Position numbers and translations under genes: made by a program | Notes under the pieces: model-generated | What the model saw: only the letters and a program-made list of their open reading frames with translations | Database searches by the model: none | Told to the model about the DNA's origin: nothing | Shown: in pieces, positions 22,068-34,355 of the stretch | Numbering within the stretch: the stretch's first letter is position 1 | How the letters are laid out: the number at the start of each line of letters is the position of its first letter | Origin: Ehretia macrophylla | Taxonomy: Eukaryota; Streptophyta; Magnoliopsida; Boraginales; Ehretiaceae | Direction: 5' to 3' | Length of the DNA stretch: 64,000 bases | Assembly (NCBI GenBank): GCA_037974665.1 | Contig: CM075768.1 | Coordinates: 4,180,501 to 4,244,500 of the forward strand

Positions 22068-23888
22068 TTGTTTAGCTCATAAGCCAGGACAGGGTCCTCG
22101 GTCTGGTGGGTAGTGATCCTTGAATGTGTGCTTGTTAAGTGTGTCTTGAAAGTGTGTGCCTGTATGTGAGATTGTGTGTCTTGACTTGAATGTATGCACC
22201 TATGTGATATAGTTATGTGTTATGTGTTAAATGTTTCTCAAGTAAAGTGAAGTGACTACTCGTGTATCGAATTGGCATCATGAATCGAATCAATCTCGTG
22301 AATTGTTATTTGCTTGAAGTAATGCTTGTAATGTGAGTACTAGAATGTCTTGAATTAGTTGTGCCGTGATTTGAATTGATTATGTTGTGCTTGAATTGAT
22401 TGTCATGTTTGAATGACTTTGATGATTAAACTGTTTTATAAATTCTTTTATAAACTTGCTTGCATAATAGTTTAAGGCATATATGTATAAATGTGATATC
22501 TTGGCATTCATACATGTCCAGTTGAATGGTAAGAAAGACTTCTTCCTTCCCCTGAAGAGAAGTGGTTAGTAGCAGGCCTTCCAAGTTATGTGGATTGACG
22601 GGAATGACTAGCCTTTATTTGGGAGTTGGTGTTTGCTTTTGGAGCTCGGTTATTGATGAATCTCTAAGGTCCTCCTATGTGCTTAACAGTTATGGAAGAG
22701 TAGCTTTCTTTTGAGGTTCTATTTGGCTGTTCTCTGGAGTATTCTTTGGTTTTCTTATTGGGTATTCTTTGGAACTTCTGTTGGCACTTCTCGGTAGACT
22801 TGGCTATTGGGTTTTCAATCGGACTTACTGCATGGTATTATCTATGGTATATGTGTCTCGATTTTTATTGGTGTGTTACTAGCATCCCTGATTGGAAATT
22901 CTTCAATGGCATTCTATGGAATTCTTAGAGGTCATTTATCTAGTACTTACTTATTGGACAATCCTTGCTACTTTCTTACTGGAGCATTGTTTCGGGTATT
23001 TTCTTTAGTGTTCCTCAGTAGGTCTGGTATTTGGAATTCCAATCAGACTTATTGTATAGTACTACTTATGGTATTCTTTGGAATTCTTAGTGGACATTCT
23101 ACTAGTAGTTTTCCTTGATGACACTTATTGGAAGTCATACACTTGGAATCCTGTTCAGACTTATTATCTCATATTGCTTAAGCTATGCTGTCGAATACTT
23201 TGGGCTTTCTTGGTGGTAAGTTGTATAAAGTTTGCACTCAGCAAATGGTGATGAGGTCTTGGAGTTTGGTTTTGTATATTGTGCACCAGCTCGGTATTTT
23301 CCCTTAGGTTTTCGTCTAGCTGGGAAACTATATTTGTTATTCAACTTGATTGTCTTATTGGGCACATTATATTTTCTCTGCTATTTTCGTTGGCATTCTT
23401 CTCAGCATTTGATAGCGGTACTTGGGATCTAATTGGTTATCCTATGGGGTTATTATTTGGAAGACTTCTCTAGAACTTTTGAAGTATATTTGACTGGGTT
23501 TTCTTAGTACTTTCCTCAGCACTCCTAACAGGGAATTATTTTATGAAACTCATGACCAGCGGGGTACTTCTTTGGACCTCTGGATGGAATCTTCATTTGA
23601 GCTTTTAGTTGGCTTCCTGCTTGGGCGTTCTCGGGCAATAATAGTTGAACTTCTACTGAAGATTTGTATGTGGGGTATTCTTTTGGTATTCTTCTTGTCA
23701 TTAATATGTGATGTTAATTTCATCTACAGTATCTTTGCTTCAGTCTTTAGTTGGTATTTTCTTGGCATTTTTGGTTGGGATTTCTATTTGGGTTTTCCTA
23801 CGAGTATCTTATTCAGTGTCTTGCTCAGCAACCAATGAAGAGTGGTTAGAATTGGATCTCAGGTGATGTTGAGTTCTATTGGAAGAAG
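22068..23888 (+). other. C internal region: non-coding, T-rich degenerate reiterations
   Basis: No gag, protease, RT or integrase motif is visible in any frame. From about 22600 to 23840 the plus strand is T-rich and made of degenerate reiterations of short phrases such as GGTATTCTTTGG, GGAATTCTTAG and TTGGCACTTCTC; close matches occur near 22740, 22910, 23070 and 23690. This produces chance open frames with hydrophobic translations (for example 22807-23118), which I do not call genes. The function is unknown. It may act as filler or carry RNA packaging signals. Confidence 0.75.
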
Positions 23889-23924
23889 AATTGCGAGGAC
23901 GCAATTGTTTTAAAGGGGGAAGGA
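23889..23924 (+). promoter_or_regulatory. C pre-PPT palindrome and polypurine tract
   Basis: AATTGCG (23889-23895) and CGCAATT (23900-23906) form a 7-bp inverted repeat, followed by TTTTAAAGGGGGAAGGA up to the 3' LTR. The palindrome is kept although the element has no pol gene, which argues for a role in DNA or RNA rather than in protein. Confidence 0.75.
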
Positions 23925-26505
23925 TGTGATACCCCGAACCCGGCATGCATTTAATGGCATTTAATTAAGTGTCATCTTAAATGTTAGCATTGAATTTCGT
24001 GTTTATTTTTAGTTAAACATTTATTTCTAGCATTATTTCCATATTTCTTTTAGAAGTAATTAAATAATACTTGAGTTAATTATTTTAATGGAGTATCAAC
24101 TACTTTTCATATTTATGTTACTTGGTTTTATTTTCTTGCACCTTAATGCTCGGTTTTCAATTAAATGAAAAGTAGTTCCGGGTCGGAGTAAATTTTGAAC
24201 TATGTTGCTTTTCAAAAATTATATTTTTCTTATATTCCATAATATTTAGGTGTTATTCGTTCTTCGTCGTTTTGTGCATAGCATATCGAGAGCGATAGTT
24301 AGGAAATGATTTCTAGTCCTCAGTAAATAGTGAAAATTAGTATTTAGTGTTTTAATTTTAGTATTCTAGTTGTTGTTGACTAGAATTATATTTGTGTTAG
24401 TTGATTTAAGTTTAAAATGCATAAAATGAATTAGTTTGACCAAGTTTAGTTAGCTTTGACCAAGCCTTGACCTTTGACCTTTTGTTGTCACCTTATAAAT
24501 GCATATTTTAAGCAAAACCAAAAGCTCAAAGCTGAAAAAAATAGGCCAAGGGCCGAAAATACAAGGGAAAAAGAAGAAAAAAAGATTTCAACTTCAAATC
24601 TTTAAATCTTTGCGAGAACTTACATGGGGTTGTTTCCGAGGCTTCCAACGTGGATTTCCTAGCATCTAGTAGCGTCTAAGGTGAGGGTTGCATCGTTATT
24701 TGCGCATTTGAAATTATTGTATCTAAACTTTAATTTTTGTGATTTAGCCGTAGGATGTTATTTTATCCGTTTTGTTGGTTAAAGAATGTTCCTTGATGAT
24801 GGTAGAACATATATTTGTAGCTTTTTAGCATTTTCTACGGTTAAATATAGCAATTGTAATTTAAAATGCAAATGGAATAGTAAACCCTTGTTTCGTAAAA
24901 GTTGCTCCGTTATGCATTCTGTTGATGTGGAAAGATGCTAGTTATGTTAGAATGCTTAAATGTATGGTTTAATTGGATTGTGTAATGAAAAAACAGAGAA
25001 AAGTGGCTTGGTACATGTTGGGGTCGTTCTGGTCGAGTTTGGCATTTTATCAATTTGCGTGAAGGCGTTGTCGTAGTATGTCATGGAAGCACTTTAGGTG
25101 CAGTAATGACATTGGTTGAGTGATCGGCTAAGGTAGCTGTAGTTCTTTTGAGCAAAGGGGGAAATCGAGGCTTTGCTGGAATTCTGGGGTAAAATAGGGT
25201 TTCGTGGTCTTTAGATGTGCCTTATGGGGTCCTACGAGGAGTGGTGAAGTTGGTTTCCAAAACTCGTAGCTCGTTTAGAAGTAGTAGCATTGAGAAAGTT
25301 GAGGTTATTTAGTGTTTTAGTTGATTTTTATAATGCTTGCTTATATAATGTTTATTGTGGATTATTATGCTCGTTATACTTGATTATAATTGAACTGTAT
25401 ATCAATTGTTGATAGTGTTTGTTAATGTTGTACTTGTTATTTTATTGATTGTAAATGCTTATTGTATCGCATGTTGATACTAATCTGCACTTCAGAGCCT
25501 TGCTCGATTATCGTTATATTCTTCGTATTGCATTGCATTGTGTCAGGCGCGTGAGTGACGGGCCTCTCTGGGTAGTCTCGGGCTGCCAGGGTTGGTTGCT
25601 CTAGCTCCGTGTCCTATTCCCGTTCTTGCTTGGGTTGCCGCCTAGGGAGTTTTGGGTCGTAGAATTGATAGAGTATGTCTGGAGTACTCTAACGGAAGTT
25701 ATAAGGTGGGTGAGCCGGCGAGTCATCGTTAAAGTCATCGAAATCATGATCGGTACATTACTCGTTCGAGTGAACCGAAGCCTTCAAAGTGTGGTATAGC
25801 TTTGAATGGTTGTGTTAATGCTTTTTTTAATTGTTTATTGTATTGTCGTTTATATTGAACGCTTTCTTATTGATTATATTGCTTGACTGTACCTATTTGC
25901 ATTGCACAATTTTCTTTCTCTCCACCTCAATAACTGTCTCGCCCTCACTGAGTATACGTGTTGTGTATACTCACTTCTCACCACCACATTTCAAGGAATG
26001 GCCATGTTATCTGGAAAGTTCGTGTTTACGTGAAAGATCGTACTTGAAGAGTTGTCTTGCATGTTATGTGGCTGAGTTGTAGAAAGATGCAAAGATGTAT
26101 GTTTTCATGTAATGTATGTATTTAGTATTAAAAGTTATGTAATTAACTTAACTAGGTTTATTAGAATGGTATGATAGCCTATTTTATGCAATAGGTTAGT
26201 ATAATTCAATTGCCAAGCATGAATGTACTTGTCAAATATGAGAAGAGATACGTTAGCTTTTAAACTGGAAATGTATATTTATTTGTGTTCGCTTGTTGAG
26301 AACCAAGGCTCGGATGGTCTTGAGGTATTTGTATGGTTCGACACGGTGCTGGTCCACTTATATGCTATTGTAGTTTTTGCATTTTGCCTAGAAACAGGGG
26401 AGACTTCGTCTGTCTTTCTCTAAATTTTATGCCCGGGTTTAGAATTGGGTTGTGATTAGATTGATAGATAGAACTTCCGGTCTCGAGAGGGATCAGGGTG
26501 TTACA
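23925..26505 (+). repeat. C 3' LTR
   Basis: 2581 bp, near-identical to the 5' LTR. TATAAAT is at 24494-24500. The segment after the former acceptor is 511 nt, the same as in the 5' LTR. Confidence 0.93.
24681..25994 (+). other. Intron-like segment of the C 3' LTR (acceptor mutated)
   Basis: Starts TAAG|GTGAGG; 1314 nt. The hairpin is at 25950-25972. The acceptor reads TTTCAA where the 5' LTR has TTTCAG, a G-to-A change. Confidence 0.45.
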
Positions 26506-26676
26506 GAACGAGAGTTGAGGTCGAAGAAGATTTCGATGGTTAAGGTATTGTGGAAGCATCACGGCATTGAGGAAGCTACTTGGGAGAGACGAGATCAGAT
26601 GCAGCAGCAGTACCCAGATCTGTTCAGTACATCAAGTAAGAATTTCGGGGATGAAATTTCTTTAAGGGGGGGAGAA
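26506..26676 (+). pseudogene. B chromodomain and end of pol, with polypurine tract
   Basis: Resumes the integrase reading after element C: SKKISMVKVLWKHHGIEEATWE, then QQQYPDLF, a group-II chromodomain of the kind thought to bind H3K9-methylated chromatin. The frame is open and runs on into the 3' LTR. Before the LTR lie the inverted repeat AATTTC (26641-26646)/GAAATT (26653-26658) and the purine tract AAGGGGGGGAGAA (26664-26676). Confidence 0.85.
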
Positions 26677-29111
26677 TGTGAAACCCCACTTTTCTATCAT
26701 GTCTCGTTTTACGTGTTTATTCTCGTTTTGCGTGAATTGACCTGTCTATGTGCTATATGACTTAGAATGTGATAATTTTGATATCAATACTCCTAGAACA
26801 TGCTAAATGTGCATTCATGAAATTTTCATAAAAAACGGAGTTAGAAATTTTATCGTCGACTTTTAGTTAATAGTATTTTCGAAACACGTCCGCTAAAATT
26901 TTGAAACTGGTCTTTTTAACCGTTCTAGACCTAGTCCTCGGACTTTAATAGACCTGTGTTTGATTAAAATGGTTTTTAAATCGGCTTAGGAATTTATTAG
27001 GGTTTTTACACTGACTTTTGCGAAAATCGAGTTTTAAGCTGACTCGGGGTGAAATTGTTTGATTGTAAAACTTCTTGTCACCTAAAAATAACCTACTTGA
27101 GCTATCTTAGGTGTTGCATATTTGTTTTGAGCAATGAGATAGCTAAAATGCATTTAAAAGACAAGAAAACACAAAAATACTAAGTTTACTCAACTTTGAC
27201 TTTATTTAAAATGTTGACCTTTATGCATATATCACCAACACACATTACAATAGCACAAAAACACACTAAAAAACACCTAGATGGCCGAGAGTTTCATGCG
27301 AGAATAAGCCAAGGTTTTCTTCAAGTTTTCAAAGCAAAATTTCAAAGAAAAAGCTAGTTTTTGTCCGTAGAACTTCGTGCCGAGTTGGATTTCGCTTGTT
27401 GGGCACGCATTGCACGCATTTCTAGGCTTATTTCACATCAAAGGTGAGAGAAAAATTCTAGATCTCAAAACTCATATTTTGTGTTTATGCGTATAAATAA
27501 TTATTGAACCGTTAGAATGTTAATTTGAAGTTAGATTATTGCTCCATGCATGGTAGGGATCATTTATATGTAATCTTACGAGATTTGAACCATTGTAGCA
27601 TAATTATTTATTTTTGGGTATTTAAAATTAATTAATTTGCTAAATGTTGATTATCTTGAGTTGTATTGGTTGAAATCGATTGCCGTCAATTTCTAAAAGT
27701 TTGATGATTACATGGTAGCGCCGTTGTAATGCCAAATTTTCGATTGCAAGGTCGGTGCTAAAGTCCAGAAATTTCAGCCATGATACACTAGGGTTTTAGG
27801 GTTATTGGGCATGATTTGGATGTGTTTTGGTTGGTTTCCGAGGGGGCTAATGTAGTTGATTGAATGAGTGAGTGATAGAAACTGGTTTGGAGTTGTTTGG
27901 ATTAGTAGAATGTAAGATATAAATATTTGAAATTTAGGTTGTCTTTCTTTAAAATGTTAAATTATGCCTTTAGTTGATTGGGGGTGGTTCGAGTGATTGA
28001 ATTGTGAGTTGATGATTGGTAAACTAGGATTTGATTGTGTGTTTAATGCATGTTCGGTTGGATGGCCTACTTTGTCATCTAACTTAGTTATTTGTTGTTA
28101 AATTGATTATTGATGTTATTATGATGATAATATGATTATTGATTGATGATTGATGAACCAGGAGATAGTCAACGATAAAGGTTGTCCTCCTGTGAATGAT
28201 TGATGTTTATTATTATTGCTGAGTCTTTGGTATGTGTGTGCCATCTCTCGGGCAGCATCGGGTTGTCGGGTTGATAACGACATGACTACCAGAGACTACC
28301 TCCAGCTCGCATGACGGAGGTGTCATGGAGGGAGAGGTTATTGGGGTACCTCGGGTGCGTGAGTTTATGGGAGTCACAAGAAGGCTGTTATGATCGTGAT
28401 GGCGTTTGGAGCTACACCAACTAGTGTATCCTTTATTGAATGGTCATTATAGTTTATGTGATGATAGTATTATTGATGTTATTGTGTGTTTACTTGCTCA
28501 AAGGATCATTTTCCAAGGAGTATAGTGAATACTGTTAGAGATCTATCGGATCCTCACTGGGCTTATTTTATATAAGCTCACTCTCTATTATTGCATGCTT
28601 ACAGGTGTACTTGTGCAGGATTACGGGTACGTGCCTCCTGAAGAGGAAAATATGCCTTACGTGGATGAGTCTTATGTTCCGGAGTCTTATCCTTGATGTT
28701 GTATTGTTTTACTATCTTGTATATTAACTTAGTAGACTTTTATATGCTTTGTAGTTCATGATGTAAAAGATGTTGAAAAGATGATGTTCTAAATGAAGCT
28801 AACTTAGTAGTCTTTCTTTTGTCTATGATTAGGTTGCTAGGTTGGTTTCAACATATTTTGCAATGTATATTAAAGTTCATGTATTATGTTCGAACGGAGG
28901 CGTATAACAAAGAATGATTATTGTATAATATGGTTATGTTGTATGTTGTTATGTAATTGAGAAGTTGTTTGTTGTATGGTTTATGGAGTTTGATATATGA
29001 TGTTTCAATGAGGTTGGTTTAGAGCCTCGGTATCCTATTTACTGTAGTTATACTGCCGAATTTCTGTTGCGTCCTGACTAATTATAGCAGGGGTCGAGTT
29101 GGGGCGGGACA
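26677..29111 (+). repeat. B 3' LTR
   Basis: 2435 bp, TGTGAAACCCC to GGGCGGGACA. The parts are 767 nt, an intron-like 1161 nt and 507 nt. The tail frame ending ESYP-stop is at 28616-28696. Confidence 0.93.
27444..28604 (+). other. Intron-like segment of the B 3' LTR
   Basis: Starts AAAG|GTGAGA and ends CTTACAG|G; 1161 nt. The hairpin GCTTAT (28561-28566)/ATAAGC (28572-28577) precedes the acceptor. Confidence 0.5.
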
Positions 29112-30147
29112 ATCATACTTTCTATTAACTGTTACATTCACTATTTGTGCATTTTAAATGTGCCTTTTATTTATTTCTTCTTTAGCTACTATTCAACTCG
29201 ATTTTCAACTACTTATTTTCTTTGAATTAACATTTTTCCTAATCTATATTATCTATTTGAGGAATTAGGGAAACGAGCATTTGAGCAATTAGCGTTAGGA
29301 TGGCTCATTTAGAAAATGTTTTAGCAGTTCGAGTGAATAGTAAAACATTAGTTAGTAGGCTAAATGAAATTAATTGCATTGGATTTGTCTTAAGTAGGTT
29401 TTATAGGTTATTTTGGCTTTTTTTGTTGTCAATGTAATGTACAAATGCATAACATATTTTATATATACACATAAATATACATATGCATACATAATAACTA
29501 AAACAAAACAAAAAATACCCAAATTACCCCCCAAACCCGAGAGCAGCCAAGGAGGAAAAGAAGAGGAAAAACTTCAATTTTTTCTTGCAAATCTCCATCT
29601 TGAGCTCATCTTAGGCTTCTACAAATGTATTCAAGCCTTCACTAAGCTTTTAAACCTTGAATTGAGGTGCGAAGATTGACCCCCAGCTCTTAGTCGTAGA
29701 GGGTGATGAGGAGGTGCAGTTGGATGAGTTGTCTTGATTACTGTGTGCTTACTGCCTAAGGGTGGAGTGTTTGCTAGTTGGACTATGTGAAGATTTGCTT
29801 GTATTGTATTATGTTCTATTTTGAGCCTATGGGTTTATGTATATTTGTGTAGTTGAAGGCTTGTATAAGATAGATTGATGTAGTATGGTTGTGTAGTAGA
29901 GGCATGTAATAACTTATAACTCTGCTTACTATTTTGTTGCATGCTTGTGTGATAATGAAGTTGGTTGGTTGATTAGCTTTAAATTATAAGAATGTTTAAA
30001 TGATAATGTTAGAGTGGTAAGACAAGTAGATTAAAAAGAATGGATTTCAGTGGTTTCACCATGCATGCTTGTGTGTGATAATGTCTTGTTTTGCTTAAGA
30101 CTCGGATTGCCTTGAAGCTGGGAATTGGTGGAGTTAGAGTTGGAGAT
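29112..30147 (+). repeat. A2 3' LTR, second fragment (intronless)
   Basis: Continues the A2 LTR after B. The intronless junction is at 29663|29664, as in the central LTR. The acidic frame is present with changes that keep it acidic (EGDEEVQLDEL). It is cut by D at gagat (30143-30147). Confidence 0.9.
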
Positions 30148-30601
30148 TGTAACAACCCCAAACCTAACCTTTCTCAAGATTAGATAAAGAGTCTGTAATT
30201 GCAAATTTTAACATACAAAAGGTAGGACTAGTATTACATATTATATAACCTTCGGACTATATCTGAAGTTACAAGTGTTCTTTAACCCCTGACTCAACTA
30301 TGGCAAAACGAGCCTGGATAATCCAACTACCACATACGACCTACATCTCAAAATTTGGGCTAAAGTAAAATACATAGGCTATCTCCCATGGTCCAAAACC
30401 CAAGTCAACTGGGACAGCGTTAACTATAACGTCATATACTAGATGGTGGGGTATGCTAAGATTCTCATAGTCTTCACTGTGTGAGCCTTGCTGGTGCGAA
30501 TTGACCTCAATATCCCTTGGAATTAGAAGATCAGGGTTGCCCATGAAGCCGAATAGGCACATATTGACACTATCTGGTTTTACAATCCATCTCTACTTTA
30601 C

Positions 30602-31956
30602 CTGTAATGGGGGGAAAGGGTCGTGAGTTCAAAAGAACTCAGTGCAGGAAGGTCAATGGAGGAGGTTTGGAAAACATTTTCGAGTTTTGAAAACCATGAT
30701 GCAATGCAAGCATATCAAGTATATCAATATATAAATAACATGTACAAATCACATTGTAAATGTTACAGTTTCTCTTCAAGGTGGCCGGCTGGATCAAGTT
30801 GACAACTTCTTATCTCTCCTAAGAGGGTACTCCGGATTGTACCTGAAACCTATGACCCAACTCTCCGAGGGTGGTACCAAGCGAGAGATGGAATAGGACT
30901 ACGATAGACACGGAAGCACCGGGAAGCCCTATGCTGCCTGACTTTCATGCAAGCTATCGCGCCTGAGGTTGCAACCCCCAAGTAGTACACAGGCATGCAC
31001 AAGTAGTCATATAAGACACAACAGCTAATATGGGATCAACAAAAGAGTTTGTCCCAGACAAGCACATCCATTGATTAAATAAAATCATTTCCTGGTAATA
31101 AAATAGTAAAAGTAAATTTCTCAATTATACCCATTGTTGTCAATTAAAATGCCTTGTTAGTAAAGTAGACATTGCATTGTTGTTACTAAAAATGTCGAGT
31201 CCTCGCTATTCCGATTGCTAACAAGGAGATAGTTAAAATATCAAGATAGATGTAATTAAAAGGTTAAAGTAAATAACTTTTAGGTAAACCCCAGTTAAGT
31301 GTGTATTTTTAGTAACAGGCATGATATAAAAATATGGTAGGTAACCCTAATTTAATCAAGTATTGTAGAATAAGTATAATATGGGAAACCTAGCAAGCAA
31401 TCCTATCTTATAAGTAAAATGAATTTTTATTGAATCTCACAATCATATAAGATCCTATATTAACTAAAGTTTATTGTTTATTTAGTCAAACTAGGGACCT
31501 TGTATTAAGCTGTTAGTTAAGTAGATTTATGATTTTACATTGAGATTCTATCATTAGGAATAGTCACCTTTAGGAATCGACAGAGTTGACTAGCTAACAT
31601 TAATCACATTTTTAAAATAAACTCAATTGTAACATATATCCCTTTTTAAATTTTTTTTGGCTAAGTGGTAAACTTAACTTTTGAAATTTAGTAACAGACA
31701 TTAGTTTCTTTGAAATATTTAGTTCAAATAATGACTCCTAACTTAATGATAAGAGTATATGTAACATTTTAAATGAAAGATCAAGGTTACGTAACAAAGA
31801 TAATAAAAGATCACGGCTATGTAAATAAGTAGATTATGTATTATATATATATTCTATATTCATAGTTAATTGGTAAAGCAATTAGAAAACAAATCCACAC
31901 ATATAGTTTACACAACACATAAGGATAATAATGCATTGACAAAAAGAGACCCACAC
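30602..31956 (-). other. Intron-like segment of D
   Basis: On the minus strand it starts AACAG|GTGTGG and ends ATTACAG|G. The acceptor hairpin is a perfect GAGTTC (30640-30635)/GAACTC (30630-30625) with a 4-nt loop. The intronic module with AGGTAC and GTACCCT lies at 30842-30823, downstream of a GCCGGC on the plus strand (30784-30789). The donor is weaker (GTGTGG) than in the other families. Confidence 0.4.
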
Positions 31957-33704
31957 CTGTTTTGCGTGAGTTGCCTTCAAGTTTAATAAAATGTTAAAAG
32001 CTAACGAGAATCTAGTGGTTTTGTGTGTTAGAGCTCGATGGTTTTGCAGCCCATTTATACTACTTAAATCCCAATCTTACTGGACCGCAACACAAAGCTA
32101 ATCATTTCCCTAAATAGCTTCGTGTATCACAGGTGAAAGGTTGAGTCAACGTCTATAATTTCTAATGATAATCTAACAATCTAAGGCATGACACTACGCA
32201 TGGCTACAAGTGGCTAATACTCGACGCAATTTGGTGTTAGACCAGGTGGTACGCATGCAAGGTGACAACGCTACTTGATGGTAAGCTGACTCATGACTTA
32301 GTCTTCTAGTTTCTTGACAGCATTAGCAATCTAATTGTAGGTTGACATGATGAATTACAAACAGGTAGCTATCTATGGTTTCCACCCAAGCAAGCTGGTG
32401 ATGTCGTGGTGGCTGTGGCTAGGAGAGAAGAAAGATTGCAGCTATCGTCTTCCATGCATGACATTTATCCAATATCTTGAAGCTGCTGCGTGTGAAGCCA
32501 TCCTGAAAACACAACTTAACAATTGATGACTAAGCAAGGCTACAATCGGTTAGGTTAGGTAATGATTAAGCTATTATTTTGGTAGACTTTGGAAGCTTGC
32601 AGCAGACTTCTCGCTAGGAAGGTAACGAAGCAATTTTAGACCGTGATGGTGTAGTTAAATAAATCAGGTAAACGGTATAACTGTTAGAGGATAATTGGTT
32701 AACTAGCTCTAAGGTTATTTCCTTGGAATAAAAGATTAAACGAGCTAAGTTTATTCAGATAAGGTCTTAATTCTAACATACTTTACCTGAAACTTTCTAG
32801 TAATAGACCTTTATCACAATTCCAAATCCTAATGAACTATCCTAATCTTTTGAATCAAAAACTTATTTCTCAAAATTCGTTAATATCCAATATCTTAATA
32901 GTTTAAATTCTTAGCGTTTAATTCCTAATCCAACTGATTAAACTTGCATGTATTGATTATCAAGCTATAGACTACGGCCATTTATAATCAATCGACTGAG
33001 GTGGCTCTTTTGTTTAACACTCTAGTGGCGATACAACAAGAAACTATATACCAGTTAATAAATTCCCTTTCCTATATTTTAACTATGATACTTCTAACTT
33101 TTAAAGTAAATTAAATATCATTTAGGCTCATTTCCTAATATCATCAGATGAACTACCAAAACTGTATAGACCCTAATTCTCATAAAATTATCATTTCTAG
33201 GTAGTCCTTTGCCTATCTACTCCTGAAGAAGACATATCAACATTTTCTATCATTCTACCATTAAAACTATTTTATACATAGAGTAGTAAGATGCCTTCTT
33301 AATTATCTCCTAATTAATCTAAGTGTTTGCTAGCAGACACTAAAATAATTCCATGAGTCAATAGTTCAATGTATTATTCCTAAATTCATATCTTCAAATA
33401 ACGTTCAGTTTATTGTCCTATCAATATTCCAAATCTTCCTCCTTATAACCAACATATGTTTACAGGTCAACTATATTTACTGAAGAATTTTAAAACTAAA
33501 TTCAGTATCTTCATGCACTGTTTAATGTCATAAAAGAAAACTAACCTTTTATGTACTGTAACAGATTTGATCGATGGATGTGCTAGTTCCACTGCGTGTG
33601 TCGTAAATCTAAGTGCACAATACAGTTTTGTGCTCTGTTAATTCACAACCTATAACCTTTTTGATGTATATGCTTAAGAGAGTTCTCTCTGTTTCTTGTA
33701 TATG

Positions 33705-33737
33705 ATACTAATAGAACGTATATCATTCTATTAGTAT
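33705..33737. repeat. 12-bp inverted repeat in the U3 part of D
   Basis: ATACTAATAGAA (33705-33716) and TTCTATTAGTAT (33726-33737) pair perfectly around a 9-nt loop. No equivalent was found in the other LTRs. Confidence 0.6.
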
Positions 33738-34355
33738 ATTGGGCTTATATACCCAGTGATAGGAAGTTACCCAACTTCCCACACTTGGGTCTAATGGGTC
33801 GGGTCTGCCCATCTAGGGCGACCCAGAATCCAAATCCAACATTTACTTAATAAGTACAAGCACCCTACTATTATTCAACTTATTCGGAGTCTTCAATTCC
33901 AACTTTTAGCATCTTTACATTTCCATCCTAAAGTCTGCAAGCATCCAAGATAACCTAGTACCATAAGCTCATTTAATAATCTATATAACTCCAAGTGCCT
34001 TAGGTTACCCTGTTGCTCTAATAGCCAACTCCAATAACTCAAATGATAACCCAAATGATAGAAGCTAGAATATCAATTTACATTTGGGTTCGCATCTTAT
34101 TACCATTCCAATTCTAGGCAAACCTTATCCAGCTAAGGCAGTTAATAGAATTCCATAACTTTAGCATTTCCAGTTACTTCCAAGCACAAATTATCTTAAT
34201 TTACTTGTTAATTGAAACGAATGCTTAGCTTGATATGCTAGTGTAATACATCTTCTTATTGTAAAGATACCAAACATATAAGTGAAGTAAGCCAAACACA
34301 TGAGGAATACTTATTTCATATACTATTATTCAGGATGTAGGCACAAGTCCTTACA

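Larger units (their letters stand above)
19447..26505 (+). mobile_element. Element C: complete non-autonomous (LARD-like) LTR element
   Basis: 7059 bp flanked by gaacg (19442-19446 and 26506-26510). Its parts are 5' LTR 19447-22053 (2607 bp), PBS 22056-22067, a 1.87-kb interior without gag or pol motifs, a purine tract at 23912-23924, and 3' LTR 23925-26505 (2581 bp). The LTRs look nearly identical by eye, making C one of the younger insertions. It has every cis element for copying but no protein, so it must have been mobilised in trans. Confidence 0.92.
9854..29111 (+). mobile_element. Element B, Tekay-like chromovirus, carrying nested C1 and C
   Basis: Complete LTR-gag-pol-LTR element on the plus strand, inserted in the A2 3' LTR with duplication accat/atcat. 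The 5' LTR is 9854-14957 (2390 bp without C1), the internal region 14958-26676 (with C inside) and the 3' LTR 26677-29111 (2435 bp). Most of the length difference comes from about 50 bases missing from the 5' copy near 11532. The pol protein is noticeably more diverged from A, E and F than those are from each other. The element is defective in every gene. Confidence 0.9.
30148..34355 (-). mobile_element. Solo LTR D (unusually long, 4208 bp)
   Basis: Flanked by gagat (30143-30147 and 34356-34360). On the minus strand it starts TGTAAGGACTTG and ends GGGGTTGTTACA. It has no coding motifs. Its layout follows the other LTRs: TATAAAT at 32059-32053, donor-like ACAG|GTGTGG, an intron-like segment of 1355 nt and 454 nt after the acceptor. 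The part before the donor is 2399 nt, far longer than in the other families. No partner element is present in the window. Confidence 0.85.

Noticed and set aside
22807-23118. Possible membrane protein gene inside element C
   Set aside because: The hydrophobic translation comes from the T-rich reiterated sequence; there is no conserved domain, no codon pattern, and neighbouring frames look the same.
29413-29679. 88-codon frame in the A2 3' LTR
   Set aside because: It runs through U3 and leader of the LTR, ends at the intronless junction in a different frame from the acidic tail, and is not kept in other families.
30341-30562. 73-codon minus-strand frame in D
   Set aside because: It starts after the acceptor of D like the acidic frames, but lacks the acidic run and has no recognisable match beyond NPDLLIP. 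Too little to call.
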